A stretch of 64,000 nt of DNA from Nocardia otitidiscaviarum NBRC 14405 (GCF_000308635.1 NZ_BAGD01000048.1:37859-101858), one strand, 5' to 3'. Counted from the stretch's first letter, positions 1 through 8,339 are shown. Made by a program: numbers and translations. The notes: generated by a model not told the origin, from the letters alone.

Positions 1-110
1 CGCATCCGCTGCTGGCGCCACTGGCCCGAACCATGTTCGCCGCGCTGGAGACGACTCCCGTCACCGTGCGCGTCACCTTCACCGATCAGGATTCTCCCGT
101 CCGATCCTGA
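1..110 (+). CDS. C-terminal end of an unidentified protein (5' part outside window)
   Basis: An open frame enters from the left edge (reading from base 3) and stops at TGA 108-110, giving about 35 residues ending TFTDQDSPVRS. The codons are GC-rich in the third position, as in the neighbours, and a perfect hairpin follows 15 bases after the stop, which supports a true gene end. Too little is visible to assign a family. Confidence 0.5.
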   Translation, partial: HPLLAPLARTMFAALETTPVTVRVTFTDQDSPVRS

Positions 111-124
111 AACCCGATGAATAC

Positions 125-169
125 CCGACGGCGGTCGTTCGAATCCAGTGCTCGAACGACCGCCGTCGG
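125..169. terminator. Bidirectional hairpin terminator
   Basis: A perfect 18-bp inverted repeat (arms 125-142 and 152-169, 9-base loop) lies between the forward gene ending at 110 and the reverse gene ending at 184. No T-tract follows on either side, as is common for actinobacterial hairpin terminators. Its place between two convergent stops argues that it serves both. Confidence 0.75.
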
Positions 170-183
170 CCCTGCCCGGGGGC

Positions 184-1215
184 TCACAGATCCGGACGGA
201 CCAGGATCTGGATGTGGTCGTCGGGGCGGCGCAGCGCCTCGATCGCTCCCGCGACGCCGTCGAAACCGACCTCGTCGGTGATGAGCGAGGCCGCGTCGAC
301 GGTGCCCTCGGCGATGCGGCGCAGGGTGCGCGCGTACTCCTCGTGCGGGTACACCATGCACATCTGCACCGAGATGTCCTTGTAGATGCCCACGATGGGC
401 CGGATCACGTCATCGGTCATGACCGCGCCCACCTGGAGAATCCGGGTTTCGCGCGGACACCGGTACAGCAGGTCGTTGAGCAGTCCGGGCACCGCGGCGC
501 ACACCCAGACGTGCAACTGCTGCCCGGGCGCGGCCAGCTCCCGCCAGACGTCCACGGGGTCCTCGGCGGCCGGATCGATCACCCGGTGCGCCCCCAACCG
601 GAGCGACGCCGCCCGGCGCAGCGGGGACGGATCCGAGGCGACGATCGGTGCCGCGCCACGCTCCGCGAGCGCCGCCACCGCACCCAGACCCACGGGCCCG
701 CAGCCGATCACGACGCCGGTGCCCTCCGGACCGATACCCGTGCGGGCGACATTGCCGAAGCCGACGGCCAGCGGTTCGGTCAGGGCGGCCACCCGCGGCA
801 GCACATGGTCGGGAATGGGCTCCAGCGCCATGGCCTGCAACACCATGCGCTCCCCGTAGCCGCCCGGGAAGTCGTTGGAGTACCCGACGCCGTGGATGCC
901 GCCCGCCGCGTCCAGCGCCCACGGCAGCGCGACCACGGCCTGCCCCTCGGTGTAGGGCGTATCCGGTCCGGCCCCGATCACCCGGGCCGCCAGTTCATGG
1001 CCCATGACCAGGTCGCGGTGCGGGTCGAACAGGAAGGTGGGCACGCCGCTGTCGCGGGACGCCTGCAGGAATGCGTCGGTGTGGTCGAGGGCCTGTTTGT
1101 CGGAACCGCAGATCCCGCAGGCGATCGTCTCCACCAGCACCTGACCGGGTCCGGGCACCGGTTCGGGCACCTCGTCGACCACGAGCCGCCGATCACGCAT
1201 GACTACCGCGCGCAT
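184..1215 (-). CDS. Zinc-type alcohol dehydrogenase (MDR superfamily)
   Basis: This 343-residue medium-chain dehydrogenase has a GroES-like N-terminal half with the catalytic-zinc signature CGICGSD (Cys36 region) and a downstream MGHELA motif. A Rossmann half follows, with a glycine-rich cofactor turn (VIGCGPVGLGAVAAL). The four-Cys structural-zinc lobe normally found after the GHE motif is not seen, so it probably binds only the catalytic zinc. The start is the ATG at 1213-1215, one base after the stop of the upstream monooxygenase gene, so the two are almost certainly cotranscribed and coupled. It is the last gene of a seven-gene operon carrying KshAB and Hsa-like enzymes. I infer oxidation of a hydroxyl group on the pathway substrate or a side-chain fragment; the actual substrate cannot be read from sequence. 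Confidence 0.85.
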   Translation of the reverse strand: MRAVVMRDRRLVVDEVPEPVPGPGQVLVETIACGICGSDKQALDHTDAFLQASRDSGVPTFLFDPHRDLVMGHELAARVIGAGPDTPYTEGQAVVALPWALDAAGGIHGVGYSNDFPGGYGERMVLQAMALEPIPDHVLPRVAALTEPLAVGFGNVARTGIGPEGTGVVIGCGPVGLGAVAALAERGAAPIVASDPSPLRRAASLRLGAHRVIDPAAEDPVDVWRELAAPGQQLHVWVCAAVPGLLNDLLYRCPRETRILQVGAVMTDDVIRPIVGIYKDISVQMCMVYPHEEYARTLRRIAEGTVDAASLITDEVGFDGVAGAIEALRRPDDHIQILVRPDL

Positions 1216-1216
1216 C

Positions 1217-2428
1217 TCACTGTCCTTCCCGACGGGGCCGGAGCGCGGCGGCCAGCGCCTGTCCGTGCCGTTCGAAGGCGGCCTCCACTCCGGCCCGCAT
1301 ACCGGACATGAGTCGCTCACTATTGGCGTTGGCCCAGTCCAGCGAGGCCACCCGATTGCGGTTCGCGCGGGTGAAGTGCGGAATGACGTGTTCGGCGAAC
1401 AGCCGCGCCGAACGTCGGGTGGCGTCCCGGTCGGCCACGTCGAGCGCCAGCACCAGGAAGGTGCCGAATCCGCCGGACTGCTCGGCCAGATCGGTGATGG
1501 CGGCGATGGCGTCATCCGGGGTGCCGATGGTGGCCCGGCCGAAGGCGGGGAATCCGGGGCCGACCCACTGTGCCACCGCCTCGGCGGCGGTATCGCCCCA
1601 GGGCACGTCCATGCCGCTGAGCTTGCGGATGTAGTCCACCAGATGCCCGATGCCCCATTCGACTTCGCGCCGCGCCTGGTCGCGGGTCTCGGCCAGGTGC
1701 ATGGGTGCGACCAGCCGCCAGTCGGCGCGGCGCACGGTGTGGCCGTGCTCGGCCATGGTCTGCTCGTAGACCCGGAAGTTGGGCAGCAGCGCCTCGTAGC
1801 CGCTGGGATCGGAGGCCGCGAGGGAGAGCAGCCCGGCGCCGTGGCGTCCGGCCAGCACCGCACCGGACGGCGAGATCGTGGACGCCACCGCCATTTCCAG
1901 GCCGTGCTGCTGATAGGGCAGCAGTTGCAGGCGGGCCTCGTCGAGCTCGAACCAGTTCGTCTTGGCCGTGACCACCTCACCGCGGAACAGCCGGACGAGT
2001 ACGTCCATCGACTCGTGCATCATGTCGCGCTGGCGGGGCTGGGGTATGCCCATCATGGCCGCGTCGGAGGCCAGCTGCCCCGGACCGATGCCCATCATGA
2101 GCCGCCCCTTGGTGAGATGGTCGACCAGGCACAACCGATCGGCCAGCATCATCGGCTGGTGATAGGGCAGTGAGTTCACGCCGGTGCCGAGCCGGATGTG
2201 GGTGGTGCGCTGCGCGGCGGCGGCCAGGAACACCTCGGGCGCTGCGATGATCTCCATTCCGGCCGAATGGTGTTCGCCCACCCAGGCTTCGGCGAAACCG
2301 AGCCGGTCGGCCAGCTCCACCAGTTCCAGGTCGCGCTGCAGTTGCAGGGTCGGATTGCCGTTCAGCGGGTGGTACGGCGCGATGAAGAAGCCGAACCGGG
2401 TGGGTCCGGACGCGGTGGGCTGATGCAC
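1217..2428 (-). CDS. LLM-class flavin-dependent monooxygenase (luciferase-like)
   Basis: This 403-residue luciferase-fold protein resembles limonene-monooxygenase/alkanal-monooxygenase-like oxidoreductases. Typical features are the early GFFIAPYHP strand, WVGEHH after helix 1, a RLGTGVNSLPYHQP segment and GRLMMGIGPG. Such enzymes use reduced FMN (or F420 in a sister group) and O2 to hydroxylate or Baeyer-Villiger-oxidise a substrate. It sits between the HsaC-like dioxygenase (69-base gap) and the alcohol dehydrogenase (1-base gap) in the same operon. The operon's first gene is a flavin reductase, which could supply its reduced flavin. F420 dependence cannot be ruled out from sequence alone. 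Confidence 0.85.
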   Translation of the reverse strand: MHQPTASGPTRFGFFIAPYHPLNGNPTLQLQRDLELVELADRLGFAEAWVGEHHSAGMEIIAAPEVFLAAAAQRTTHIRLGTGVNSLPYHQPMMLADRLCLVDHLTKGRLMMGIGPGQLASDAAMMGIPQPRQRDMMHESMDVLVRLFRGEVVTAKTNWFELDEARLQLLPYQQHGLEMAVASTISPSGAVLAGRHGAGLLSLAASDPSGYEALLPNFRVYEQTMAEHGHTVRRADWRLVAPMHLAETRDQARREVEWGIGHLVDYIRKLSGMDVPWGDTAAEAVAQWVGPGFPAFGRATIGTPDDAIAAITDLAEQSGGFGTFLVLALDVADRDATRRSARLFAEHVIPHFTRANRNRVASLDWANANSERLMSGMRAGVEAAFERHGQALAAALRPRREGQ

Positions 2429-2497
2429 GTGTCGACGCTCCTTTGCGGGTATGCAGTTGTGGGTCCGACGTTGTGGGTCCGACGGGGTGGGGCCGGG

Positions 2498-3376
2498 TCA
2501 GCCTCGGGCCCATTCGTGACCCCAGTAGCTGTCGGCGGTCATCTCCTCGGCGACGTAGTCGTCGCCGACAAGCATTCCCGCGCAGCCGAATTCGAGATCC
2601 CAGCCGCCCGGCGTGCGGACGTAGAAGGAGATCATCTTGTCGTTGGTGTGGCGGCCCAGGGTGGAGGAGAGGTGGTAGCCCGCCGTGGTGACGCGGTCCA
2701 GGGCGCGGCCGACGTCGTCGAGCGTGTCCACCTCGACCATCACGTGCACGATGCCCGGTCCGTCGGGACGGCTGCCCGGGATGAGGGCCAGGCTGTGGTG
2801 GCGGGCGTTGACGCCCAGGAACCGGATCCAGATCGGCTGCTGCGGCGGACCCACCCGGAAGGAGCCGCGCGCGGTGAAATCCAGTACCTCGGTGTAGAAC
2901 CGGCGCGCGGCCTCGATATCGCGCACCGGCAGCACCACATGCCCGAGTCCCAGCTCGCCGGTGACGAAGCGGGCGCCGTGCCGGGTGAGCACCGGGCTGT
3001 GGTCGAGCAGCGGACCGTGGAACACCTCGATGGTGAAGCCCGACGGATCGGTGAACGCGATGGCCTCCTCCACGTGCCGGGCCGCGGCCTCGGCCGGTGA
3101 CAGCGCGGTGACCGCGACGCCCGCCTGCTCCAGGGTTTCCCGCACCAGGGTCAGCGACCGGCCGTCGGCCACCTGCCAGCCCACGGCGATCACCTCGTCG
3201 CGGTCGCCGGGCACCAGTTCGAAGCGGTAGGTGTGCTCATCGGTGCGCAGGTAGACCGAATCCGGATTCGGCCCCGACCCCTCCGCGAAACCGATGGTGT
3301 CGAAGGCGAATTCACGCCAGGCCCGCACGTCGGCGATACGCGCCCGCACATAGCCGAGGGAGCTGAGGACAGCCAT
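2498..3376 (-). CDS. Extradiol ring-cleavage dioxygenase, HsaC/BphC type
   Basis: This 292-residue two-domain vicinal-oxygen-chelate protein has all expected active-site residues when laid over BphC. The Fe(II) ligands are His146 (GLGHVVLP), His211 (GIVHVMVEV) and Glu262 (WDLEFG); the second-sphere residues are His194 (ARHHSLAL), His243 and Tyr252. Enzymes of this type cleave catechols such as 3,4-DHSA, the aromatised steroid ring A, next to the diol. The start is the ATG at 3374-3376, preceded by a strong GAGGAG site; a longer upstream frame exists but would overlap that site. It lies 40 bases after kshB in the KshAB operon. With HsaB-, HsaA- and HsaD-like proteins nearby, a steroid or steroid-like catechol is the best guess for substrate. 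Confidence 0.88.
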   Translation of the reverse strand: MAVLSSLGYVRARIADVRAWREFAFDTIGFAEGSGPNPDSVYLRTDEHTYRFELVPGDRDEVIAVGWQVADGRSLTLVRETLEQAGVAVTALSPAEAAARHVEEAIAFTDPSGFTIEVFHGPLLDHSPVLTRHGARFVTGELGLGHVVLPVRDIEAARRFYTEVLDFTARGSFRVGPPQQPIWIRFLGVNARHHSLALIPGSRPDGPGIVHVMVEVDTLDDVGRALDRVTTAGYHLSSTLGRHTNDKMISFYVRTPGGWDLEFGCAGMLVGDDYVAEEMTADSYWGHEWARG

Positions 3377-3416
3377 GGGAACTCCTCTGGGTTCGGAGGG
3401 AATCGGTTCGGGGGAA

Positions 3417-4496
3417 TCAGGAATAGGTGACCGAGACGTCGTCGGTCTCCGGGACGGCCTGACAGGCGAGCACATAGCCCTCGGCCAGGTCCTCGTCCGT
3501 GAGCACCTCGTTGCGGCGCATGGCGACCGCACCCGAGACCACCCGACACACGCAGGCGCTGCACGCCCCCTCCCGGCAGGAGTAGGGCGCTTCGATGCCC
3601 TGCGCCAGCAGGGCGTCCAGCAGGGTCCGGCGGCGCGGCCAGTGCACCTCGTGCTGCTCGCCGTCGAGCTCCACGTGTGCCGTCGCCGGCGCGCCGGAGT
3701 CGGGTCCGTCGTCGAGCGCGGTGTCGGTACCGGTGTCCTCGAAGGGGTTTCCGGTGAGCGAGACGAACTTCTCCAGGTGCACCCGCTCGCGGTCCGCGCC
3801 GAGTTGCGTCATGGCCGACGTGACCGCGTCCATGAACGGGCCCGGGCCGCAGACGAAAACCTCCCGCCCCGCCCAGGGGCGCGCCACCGCCGCCAGCTGC
3901 GCCACGGTCGGCAGGCCCTGCACGCTCTCCAGCCACTGCCAGACCAGCAACCGCTCCGGATGCGCCGCGGCGAGTGCGGCGAGTTCGCCCGCGAAGATCA
4001 CCGATTCGGCGTCGCGATTGGCGTAGAACAGCGTGATGTGGCCGGTGCCCTCGGCGAGTGCGGCCTTGAGTATCGACAGGACGGGGGTGATACCGCTGCC
4101 CGCGCCGAACAGCAGCAGGTCGGTGTCCAGCGAGGCGGGGGTGAACAGGCCCGCCGGGGGCAGCGCCTCCAGGGTGGTGCCCGCGACGGCGTTGTCGCAC
4201 AACCAGTTCGAGCCGTAGCCGCCGGGGGTGCGTTTCACGGTGACCTTGAGCGGGCCACCCTCGTGCGGTGCGCTCGACAGCGAATAGCAGCGGCTCACCG
4301 AACCGGTCAGCGCACTGGGGATGCGCAGGGTCAGGAACTGGCCGGGCCGGTAGCCGAAGCGCGCGGCGTGCGCCGGTTCGGGCGCGAGTTCCAGCGACAC
4401 CGCGTCGTGGGTTTCCCGCACCACGCGCACCACCCGCACGCTGGCGACAGCACCGCCGTGTCTGGCGCTGTCCGGTTCCAGCTCTGTCACCGTCAT
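3417..4496 (-). CDS. kshB: 3-ketosteroid 9-alpha-hydroxylase reductase, KshB
   Basis: This 359-residue reductase is the same size as characterised KshB. It has an FAD domain with the RCYSLSSAP motif, an NAD domain with GSGITPVLSI, and a C-terminal plant-type [2Fe-2S] ferredoxin domain with ligands Cys307, Cys312, Cys315 and Cys345 (CX4CX2CX29C). It passes electrons from NADH through FAD and the iron-sulfur cluster to the Rieske oxygenase KshA, encoded two genes upstream in the same operon. The small Cys-rich gene lies between the two, with an 80-base gap before kshB. Similar reductases serve other ring hydroxylases, but the KshA neighbour makes the assignment firm. Confidence 0.9.
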   Translation of the reverse strand: MTVTELEPDSARHGGAVASVRVVRVVRETHDAVSLELAPEPAHAARFGYRPGQFLTLRIPSALTGSVSRCYSLSSAPHEGGPLKVTVKRTPGGYGSNWLCDNAVAGTTLEALPPAGLFTPASLDTDLLLFGAGSGITPVLSILKAALAEGTGHITLFYANRDAESVIFAGELAALAAAHPERLLVWQWLESVQGLPTVAQLAAVARPWAGREVFVCGPGPFMDAVTSAMTQLGADRERVHLEKFVSLTGNPFEDTGTDTALDDGPDSGAPATAHVELDGEQHEVHWPRRRTLLDALLAQGIEAPYSCREGACSACVCRVVSGAVAMRRNEVLTDEDLAEGYVLACQAVPETDDVSVTYS

Positions 4497-4576
4497 CCAT
4501 TCCTCCAGTACTCTTCACGCGCACCGCACCGCGGCGGCCGCCGTCGTCGTCGCGGGTGACCGGTTCGGCGCGACAC

Positions 4577-4822
4577 TCAGCGCAGCGTCCGGCCGCGGGT
4601 GCGCACGTCCGCGTCGCGCGTGCTCACGCCCAATTCCCCAGCCGCCACCGCGATTTCGATGCTGTCCCGCAGCGCCGGGCAGGTATGCGAGCGCAGTCCG
4701 TCACGGGCCAGACCGGTACACGCGGCCACGGCCGCACTGTTCCACTGCACGCTGGTGTGCTGCGGGCTGAACTTCTCCACCGAGACGCACGTCCCGCAGG
4801 ACCGGCACGAAACCTGTTCCAT
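4577..4822 (-). CDS. Small Cys-rich protein encoded between kshA and kshB
   Basis: An 81-residue protein beginning MEQVSCRSCGTCVSVEKF. It carries a CX2CX2C cluster (Cys6, Cys9, Cys12) and two further cysteines near positions 35 and 48, enough to bind a metal or small iron-sulfur cluster, though it does not match a standard ferredoxin pattern. The start is the ATG at 4820-4822, 11 bases after the kshA stop, with no clear ribosome site, so translation is probably coupled to kshA. I recall similar short proteins beside ring-hydroxylating oxygenase genes in actinomycetes, but know of no proven function. A role as an electron-transfer or assembly accessory is inference only. Confidence 0.75.
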   Translation of the reverse strand: MEQVSCRSCGTCVSVEKFSPQHTSVQWNSAAVAACTGLARDGLRSHTCPALRDSIEIAVAAGELGVSTRDADVRTRGRTLR

Positions 4823-4833
4823 GGCAGTGGCTC

Positions 4834-5973
4834 TCAGAACGGCGCGGTCGCGCCCTCGGCGAGATTCGCGGCGACCTCCGCCTCCCACGCGGTGACCGCG
4901 CGGGTGGTGTCCACCTCGAATTCGAAGCGGGTGGTCATCTCCTCGGTGACGTCCGCGACGTCGGTGTAGAACTGCTCGTACCAGCGGCGCAGCTGGTACA
5001 CCGGGCCGTCCTCCTCGCACAGCAGCGGATTGTTGATGCGACTCTTGCGCTTCCAGATGGCGGCGTCCTGTTCGAAACCCTTGCCCAGACCGCCCGCGAA
5101 CTTGTTCGCGATCTCGAGGGCCCTGTCCTCGTCCATGCCCTCGGGCTTCTTGACGATGGCCCCGTACTGGAGCACGAACCGGTTCTCCGAGACCGGGTAG
5201 TGGCAGTTGATCAGGTAGCCCTCGACGGTCAGCCCGGCGCTCTCGCTGCGCAGGTAGTCGATCATGTAGGAGGGGCCGTAGTAGGACGCCTCGGAATGCA
5301 GGACGTTCTTGCCGCCCAGGGCTTTCGCGGTCTCGCCCATCATGTCCTCGCGCGAGATGGAGGTCATGTACTGGCTGGCGACGTGGCCCTCGAAGACGTT
5401 CTTGAAGAAGGTCGGGAAGCCGTAGTGCACGTAGAAGAAGTGCGCCATATCGACCACGTTGTCGATCACCTCGCGGGCATTGGCGTCGACGACCATGCTG
5501 TTCCAGGTCCAGTCGGTCCAGCCGTCGTCGAACGCGCCGTCGATGCGTGGAATGGCCAGTTCGGCGGGCGGCTGCCGGTGTTCCGGGTCGTTCCACACGA
5601 AGAGCTGCTTGTTCTGCTCCATGGTCGGCCATGCCCTGGTGCGGGCCAGCGGCGGCACCCGGCGCGCATAGGGAATGCCGGTGCATTTGCCCTTGCCGTT
5701 CCAGCGCCAGTCGTGGAAGGGGCAGGCCAGGGAATCGCCCTTGACGGTGCCGTCGGCCAGGTTGCCGCCCATGTGCGGGCAGTAGGCGTTGAGCACGTTG
5801 AGCGCACCGTCGGCACTGGCGAACACCACCAGCTCGGTGCCGAAAGCCGTGATGCTGTGCGGCTTTCCGTCGCGGAAGGAGTCCGCCAGACCCAGGCAGT
5901 GCCAGCCGCGGGCGAACCGCGTGGGCGGTGCGCCCGCGTCGATCACGCGCACGTCACTGTCCGTGGTGGTCAT
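4834..5973 (-). CDS. kshA: 3-ketosteroid 9-alpha-hydroxylase oxygenase, KshA
   Basis: This 379-residue Rieske non-heme iron oxygenase has a Rieske [2Fe-2S] motif with Cys65, His67, Cys84 and His87 (CPHMGG and CPFHDW). The mononuclear iron site is in the NVVDMAHFFYVHYG segment (Asp175, His178, His183). KshA hydroxylates C9 of 3-ketosteroids; with a Delta1 bond present, ring B opens spontaneously to a 9,10-seco phenol. The start is the ATG at 5971-5973, preceded by AAAGGACCT; a longer frame upstream lacks such a site. It is second in the operon, 109 bases after the flavin reductase gene. Paralogues of KshA differ in steroid preference, so testosterone-, bile-acid- or 5-alpha-steroid-type substrates are all possible. 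Confidence 0.9.
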   Translation of the reverse strand: MTTTDSDVRVIDAGAPPTRFARGWHCLGLADSFRDGKPHSITAFGTELVVFASADGALNVLNAYCPHMGGNLADGTVKGDSLACPFHDWRWNGKGKCTGIPYARRVPPLARTRAWPTMEQNKQLFVWNDPEHRQPPAELAIPRIDGAFDDGWTDWTWNSMVVDANAREVIDNVVDMAHFFYVHYGFPTFFKNVFEGHVASQYMTSISREDMMGETAKALGGKNVLHSEASYYGPSYMIDYLRSESAGLTVEGYLINCHYPVSENRFVLQYGAIVKKPEGMDEDRALEIANKFAGGLGKGFEQDAAIWKRKSRINNPLLCEEDGPVYQLRRWYEQFYTDVADVTEEMTTRFEFEVDTTRAVTAWEAEVAANLAEGATAPF

Positions 5974-6082
5974 GTGAGGTCCTTTCGAGAATCCGTTGAT
6001 TCGAGGTTGCGGCCGCGGTGCTGGGCGTCGCAGGCGAAGTCCCACTGGCCGGGAGGTGGCTACCGGTAATCGAGACGCCGGA

Positions 6083-6586
6083 CTACCGCTGGGCGAGACG
6101 CTCGAAGGCCGCCCGGTAGAACACCAGCGGCGACGCGTCGGAATGTTCGGTCAGGCCGGTGACGCGGGCGATGACAACGGTGTGGTCACCGCCGTCGACC
6201 TCGTCGTGGAGTTCGCAGTCGATGCTGGCCAGCGCGCCTCCCAGCCGGGGTGCGCCATTGGCCGAGGGCGTCCAGTCCACGCCCGCGAACTTGTCCGGCC
6301 CCCGGCCGCCCAGCCGTCGGCAGAGCTCGTCCTGATGGTCGGCCAGGATGTTCACACAGCAGCGGCCCACCCGCCGGATGCGCGGCCACGTGGTGGAGGT
6401 GCGCGCCGGAAAGAAGCTCACCAGCGGCGGGTCCAGGGACAGGGCGGCAAAGGATTGGCAGGCGAAGCCGACGGGATGCCCGTCGTCCAGCGCGGTGATC
6501 ACGGTGACGCCGGAGCAGAACCGCCCCAGCACGGCCTTGAACGCCGCCGCGTCGATCGCCGGAACCTCGTCGAGAGCCGGTTCCAC
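6083..6586 (-). CDS. Flavin reductase, HsaB-like (small component of two-component monooxygenase)
   Basis: This 167-residue flavin-reductase-fold protein contains the typical GRFCSGVTVITA, GFACQSFAALSLDPPLVSF and VNILADHQ segments. Such proteins reduce free FMN/FAD with NAD(P)H and hand it to a partner monooxygenase. HsaB supplies HsaA, which hydroxylates the phenolic 3-HSA ring; an HsaA-like gene lies at 19329-20489. The start is GTG 6584-6586 with an AAGGAG site at 6591-6596. It is the first gene of the seven-gene KshAB operon. A 17-bp palindrome begins at the ribosome site (6597-6613), so its expression is probably under direct operator control. The LLM monooxygenase in the operon is an alternative partner. 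Confidence 0.85.
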   Translation of the reverse strand: MEPALDEVPAIDAAAFKAVLGRFCSGVTVITALDDGHPVGFACQSFAALSLDPPLVSFFPARTSTTWPRIRRVGRCCVNILADHQDELCRRLGGRGPDKFAGVDWTPSANGAPRLGGALASIDCELHDEVDGGDHTVVIARVTGLTEHSDASPLVFYRAAFERLAQR

Positions 6587-6596
6587 GGCAACTCCT

Positions 6597-6613
6597 TATT
6601 TCGATCCGAAATA
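6597..6613. promoter_or_regulatory. Palindromic operator in front of the KshAB/Hsa operon
   Basis: TATTTCGATCCGAAATA is a perfect inverted repeat (7-bp arms, ATC centre). It ends 10 bases from the GTG start of the HsaB-like gene and touches its ribosome site. It is strikingly AT-rich for this genome and recurs almost unchanged at 10233-10249 in front of ribBA. Its size and TTTCG/CGAAA core fit an IclR- or MarR-like operator; the IclR gene at 6820 is the nearest candidate regulator, which is inference. Confidence 0.7.
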
Positions 6614-6692
6614 TCGCTGGCAGTCATAACAGCAGGTCGGGCCGAGGAAGCGTCAATATCGGGGTTCGGTCACCGGGACACGGATCCGTGGA

Positions 6693-6724
6693 ACATACGT
6701 AGTTCTCCCGATTCCTCCGTATGT
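6693..6724. promoter_or_regulatory. ACATACG/CGTATGT inverted repeat in IclR intergenic region
   Basis: Perfect 7-bp arms (6693-6699 and 6718-6724) separated by 18 bases lie in the 233-bp divergent region between the HsaB-like gene and the IclR gene. This could be a second operator, for instance for autoregulation of the IclR gene. The long spacer leaves open that it is chance. Confidence 0.35.
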
Positions 6725-6819
6725 GCCGCAGGGCACTGTGATGGGTAGCACAACGTCCGAAACAGGTACATGCCTAATCGGCATAGTCCTAGACTGGACA
6801 CGAACCAACGGAGGTACTC

Positions 6820-7662
6820 ATGTCCGTCGCCCTGCTCTCTTCGGCGGAGAACCGAACCCCCATGCGCGGCAGAGACTCTCACACCAAAGACGCCCGCAAC
6901 ACCGCCGCGGAGGTCCCGGTGTCGATGATCGAGCGCATGACGCTCATCCTGGACGCGTTCGATGCCTCCACTCCGACGCTCACCCTGCTCGGCCTGGTCG
7001 AGCGCACCGGACTGCCGCGTTCGACGGTCCATCGCATTCTGGACCAAATGATCAAACTTCGCTGGCTGGCACACACATCCGGCGGATATCGGCTGGGTAT
7101 GCGCGCCCTCGAACTGGGCGGACTCACCGCCGACCACAACGAGATCCGCGACGCCGTGAGCCCGCTGCTGCACGAACTGTCCCAGCGCACCGGCATGGTC
7201 GGCCATCTCGCCGTGCTCGACGGGCGCGATGTGGTGTACCTGGACAAGGCCGGTGGCCGTTTCGCCGCCAGCCTGCCCACCCGACTCGGCGGCCGGATGC
7301 CCGCGCACGCAACAGGACTCGGCAAGGCCATGCTGGCCTGTCTGGAACCGAATATCGCCGAGGCCGCGGTGCGCGCCCGGCTGCCCCGGCTGACCCCGCG
7401 CACCATCTGCGACGCCGAGGCGCTCAGCCGCGAGCTCCAGCAGATCCGCCTGCGCCAGGGGGTGGCCATCGACCGCGAGGAGGCGGTGGTCGGAATCGCC
7501 TGCGTGGCAGCGCCGCTGCGGGGACGCGGCACCGCGCCCGCGGCCATCTCGCTGTCGGGGCGCGCCGACGCCATGAGCTTCGACCGGCTGGCCCGGGTGG
7601 TGCTCGAGGTGGCGCACGAGGCCGGCCGCACCCTGTTCCCGCGCCGTGCCCACTGGCGCTGA
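6820..7662 (+). CDS. IclR-family transcriptional regulator
   Basis: This 280-residue protein has an N-terminal winged helix (about residues 37-95, with LGLVERTGLPRSTVHRILDQM as recognition region) and a C-terminal IclR effector domain containing GKAMLACLEPN and the later GIACVAAPLR segment. IclR proteins control catabolic operons for aromatic and related compounds as activators or repressors. The start is the ATG at 6820, 5 bases after a GGAG ribosome site. It is divergent from the KshAB/Hsa operon across 233 bp that contain two inverted repeats, so it is the obvious candidate for control of that operon. The effector is unknown; a pathway intermediate is likely. Confidence 0.88.
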   Translation: MSVALLSSAENRTPMRGRDSHTKDARNTAAEVPVSMIERMTLILDAFDASTPTLTLLGLVERTGLPRSTVHRILDQMIKLRWLAHTSGGYRLGMRALELGGLTADHNEIRDAVSPLLHELSQRTGMVGHLAVLDGRDVVYLDKAGGRFAASLPTRLGGRMPAHATGLGKAMLACLEPNIAEAAVRARLPRLTPRTICDAEALSRELQQIRLRQGVAIDREEAVVGIACVAAPLRGRGTAPAAISLSGRADAMSFDRLARVVLEVAHEAGRTLFPRRAHWR

Positions 7663-7688
7663 GCCGGGACGGGCGGGGGTAGATTGCA

Positions 7689-8339
7689 GTGATGACCGAA
7701 GGCGCAGCAGCGCGGTCCGGGCATTCCGACGGGCAGCGCCCGGACCTTCCGACGACGGCGTGGGCCGTGCTCGGAATGCTCTCGCACGCCGATGAACTGT
7801 CCGGTTACGACCTGAAGAAATGGGCCGACTGGAGCCTCCAGTTCTTCTACTGGAGTCCGTCGTTCAGTCAGATCTACGCCGAACTCAAACGGCTGGAGAA
7901 GTACGGCTACGCGACCTCGCGCACCGTGGTGTCCGAGGACGGCATGCGTGGAAAACGCATGTACGCCATTACCGAATCGGGTCGCGAGGCCGCCGCGCAC
8001 TGGGTGAACCACTCCCCCGTCGAGGCGCCGGTGCTGAAACACAGCGTGATGCTGCGGGCCTGGCTCGGTCATCTGGCCGAACCGGAGCGAATGCGCGAAA
8101 TACTGGGCCAGCACATCGATTACGCCGAAACCATGCGACGGCGCGCCCAGGCCGACGCCGACGGCGCGGACGCCAATCCGGAATGGGCCTATCCGAGCGC
8201 GGTACTGCGCTGGTGTGTACGCCATTACGAGGCGGAGCGGGAATTCGCCCGAGATCTCCTGGACGACCTGGACAAATTGGCGAAAAAGCGTAACCGGCGC
8301 AATGCCGCCGGGAACCGGAATTCCGATAGTTCCCACTGA
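7689..8339 (+). CDS. PadR-family transcriptional regulator
   Basis: This 216-residue PadR protein has an N-terminal winged helix (TAWAVLGMLSHADELSGYDL, then SQIYAELKRLEKYGYA) and the C-terminal helical Vir_act_alpha_C dimerisation part. It begins GTG-ATG (7689 or 7692); the true start is one of these two codons. PadR proteins usually repress genes for detoxification or efflux in response to phenolic or hydrophobic ligands. The 14-TM exporter gene lies 80 bases downstream on the same strand, so this is most likely its repressor, in the usual regulator/efflux-pump pairing. It follows the IclR gene by only 26 bases. Confidence 0.87.
   Translation: MMTEGAAARSGHSDGQRPDLPTTAWAVLGMLSHADELSGYDLKKWADWSLQFFYWSPSFSQIYAELKRLEKYGYATSRTVVSEDGMRGKRMYAITESGREAAAHWVNHSPVEAPVLKHSVMLRAWLGHLAEPERMREILGQHIDYAETMRRRAQADADGADANPEWAYPSAVLRWCVRHYEAEREFARDLLDDLDKLAKKRNRRNAAGNRNSDSSH

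Noticed and set aside
148..1311. Forward 387-residue open frame antisense to the alcohol dehydrogenase
   Set aside because: It gives a His/Arg/Gly-rich product with no family features and mirrors the codon bias of the well-supported reverse-strand gene.
6587..6819. KstR/KstR2-type operator in the steroid operon promoter
   Set aside because: The AAC-GTT spaced motif typical of KstR was not found here, nor upstream of the Kst4D-like gene or the FadD3-like gene by eye.
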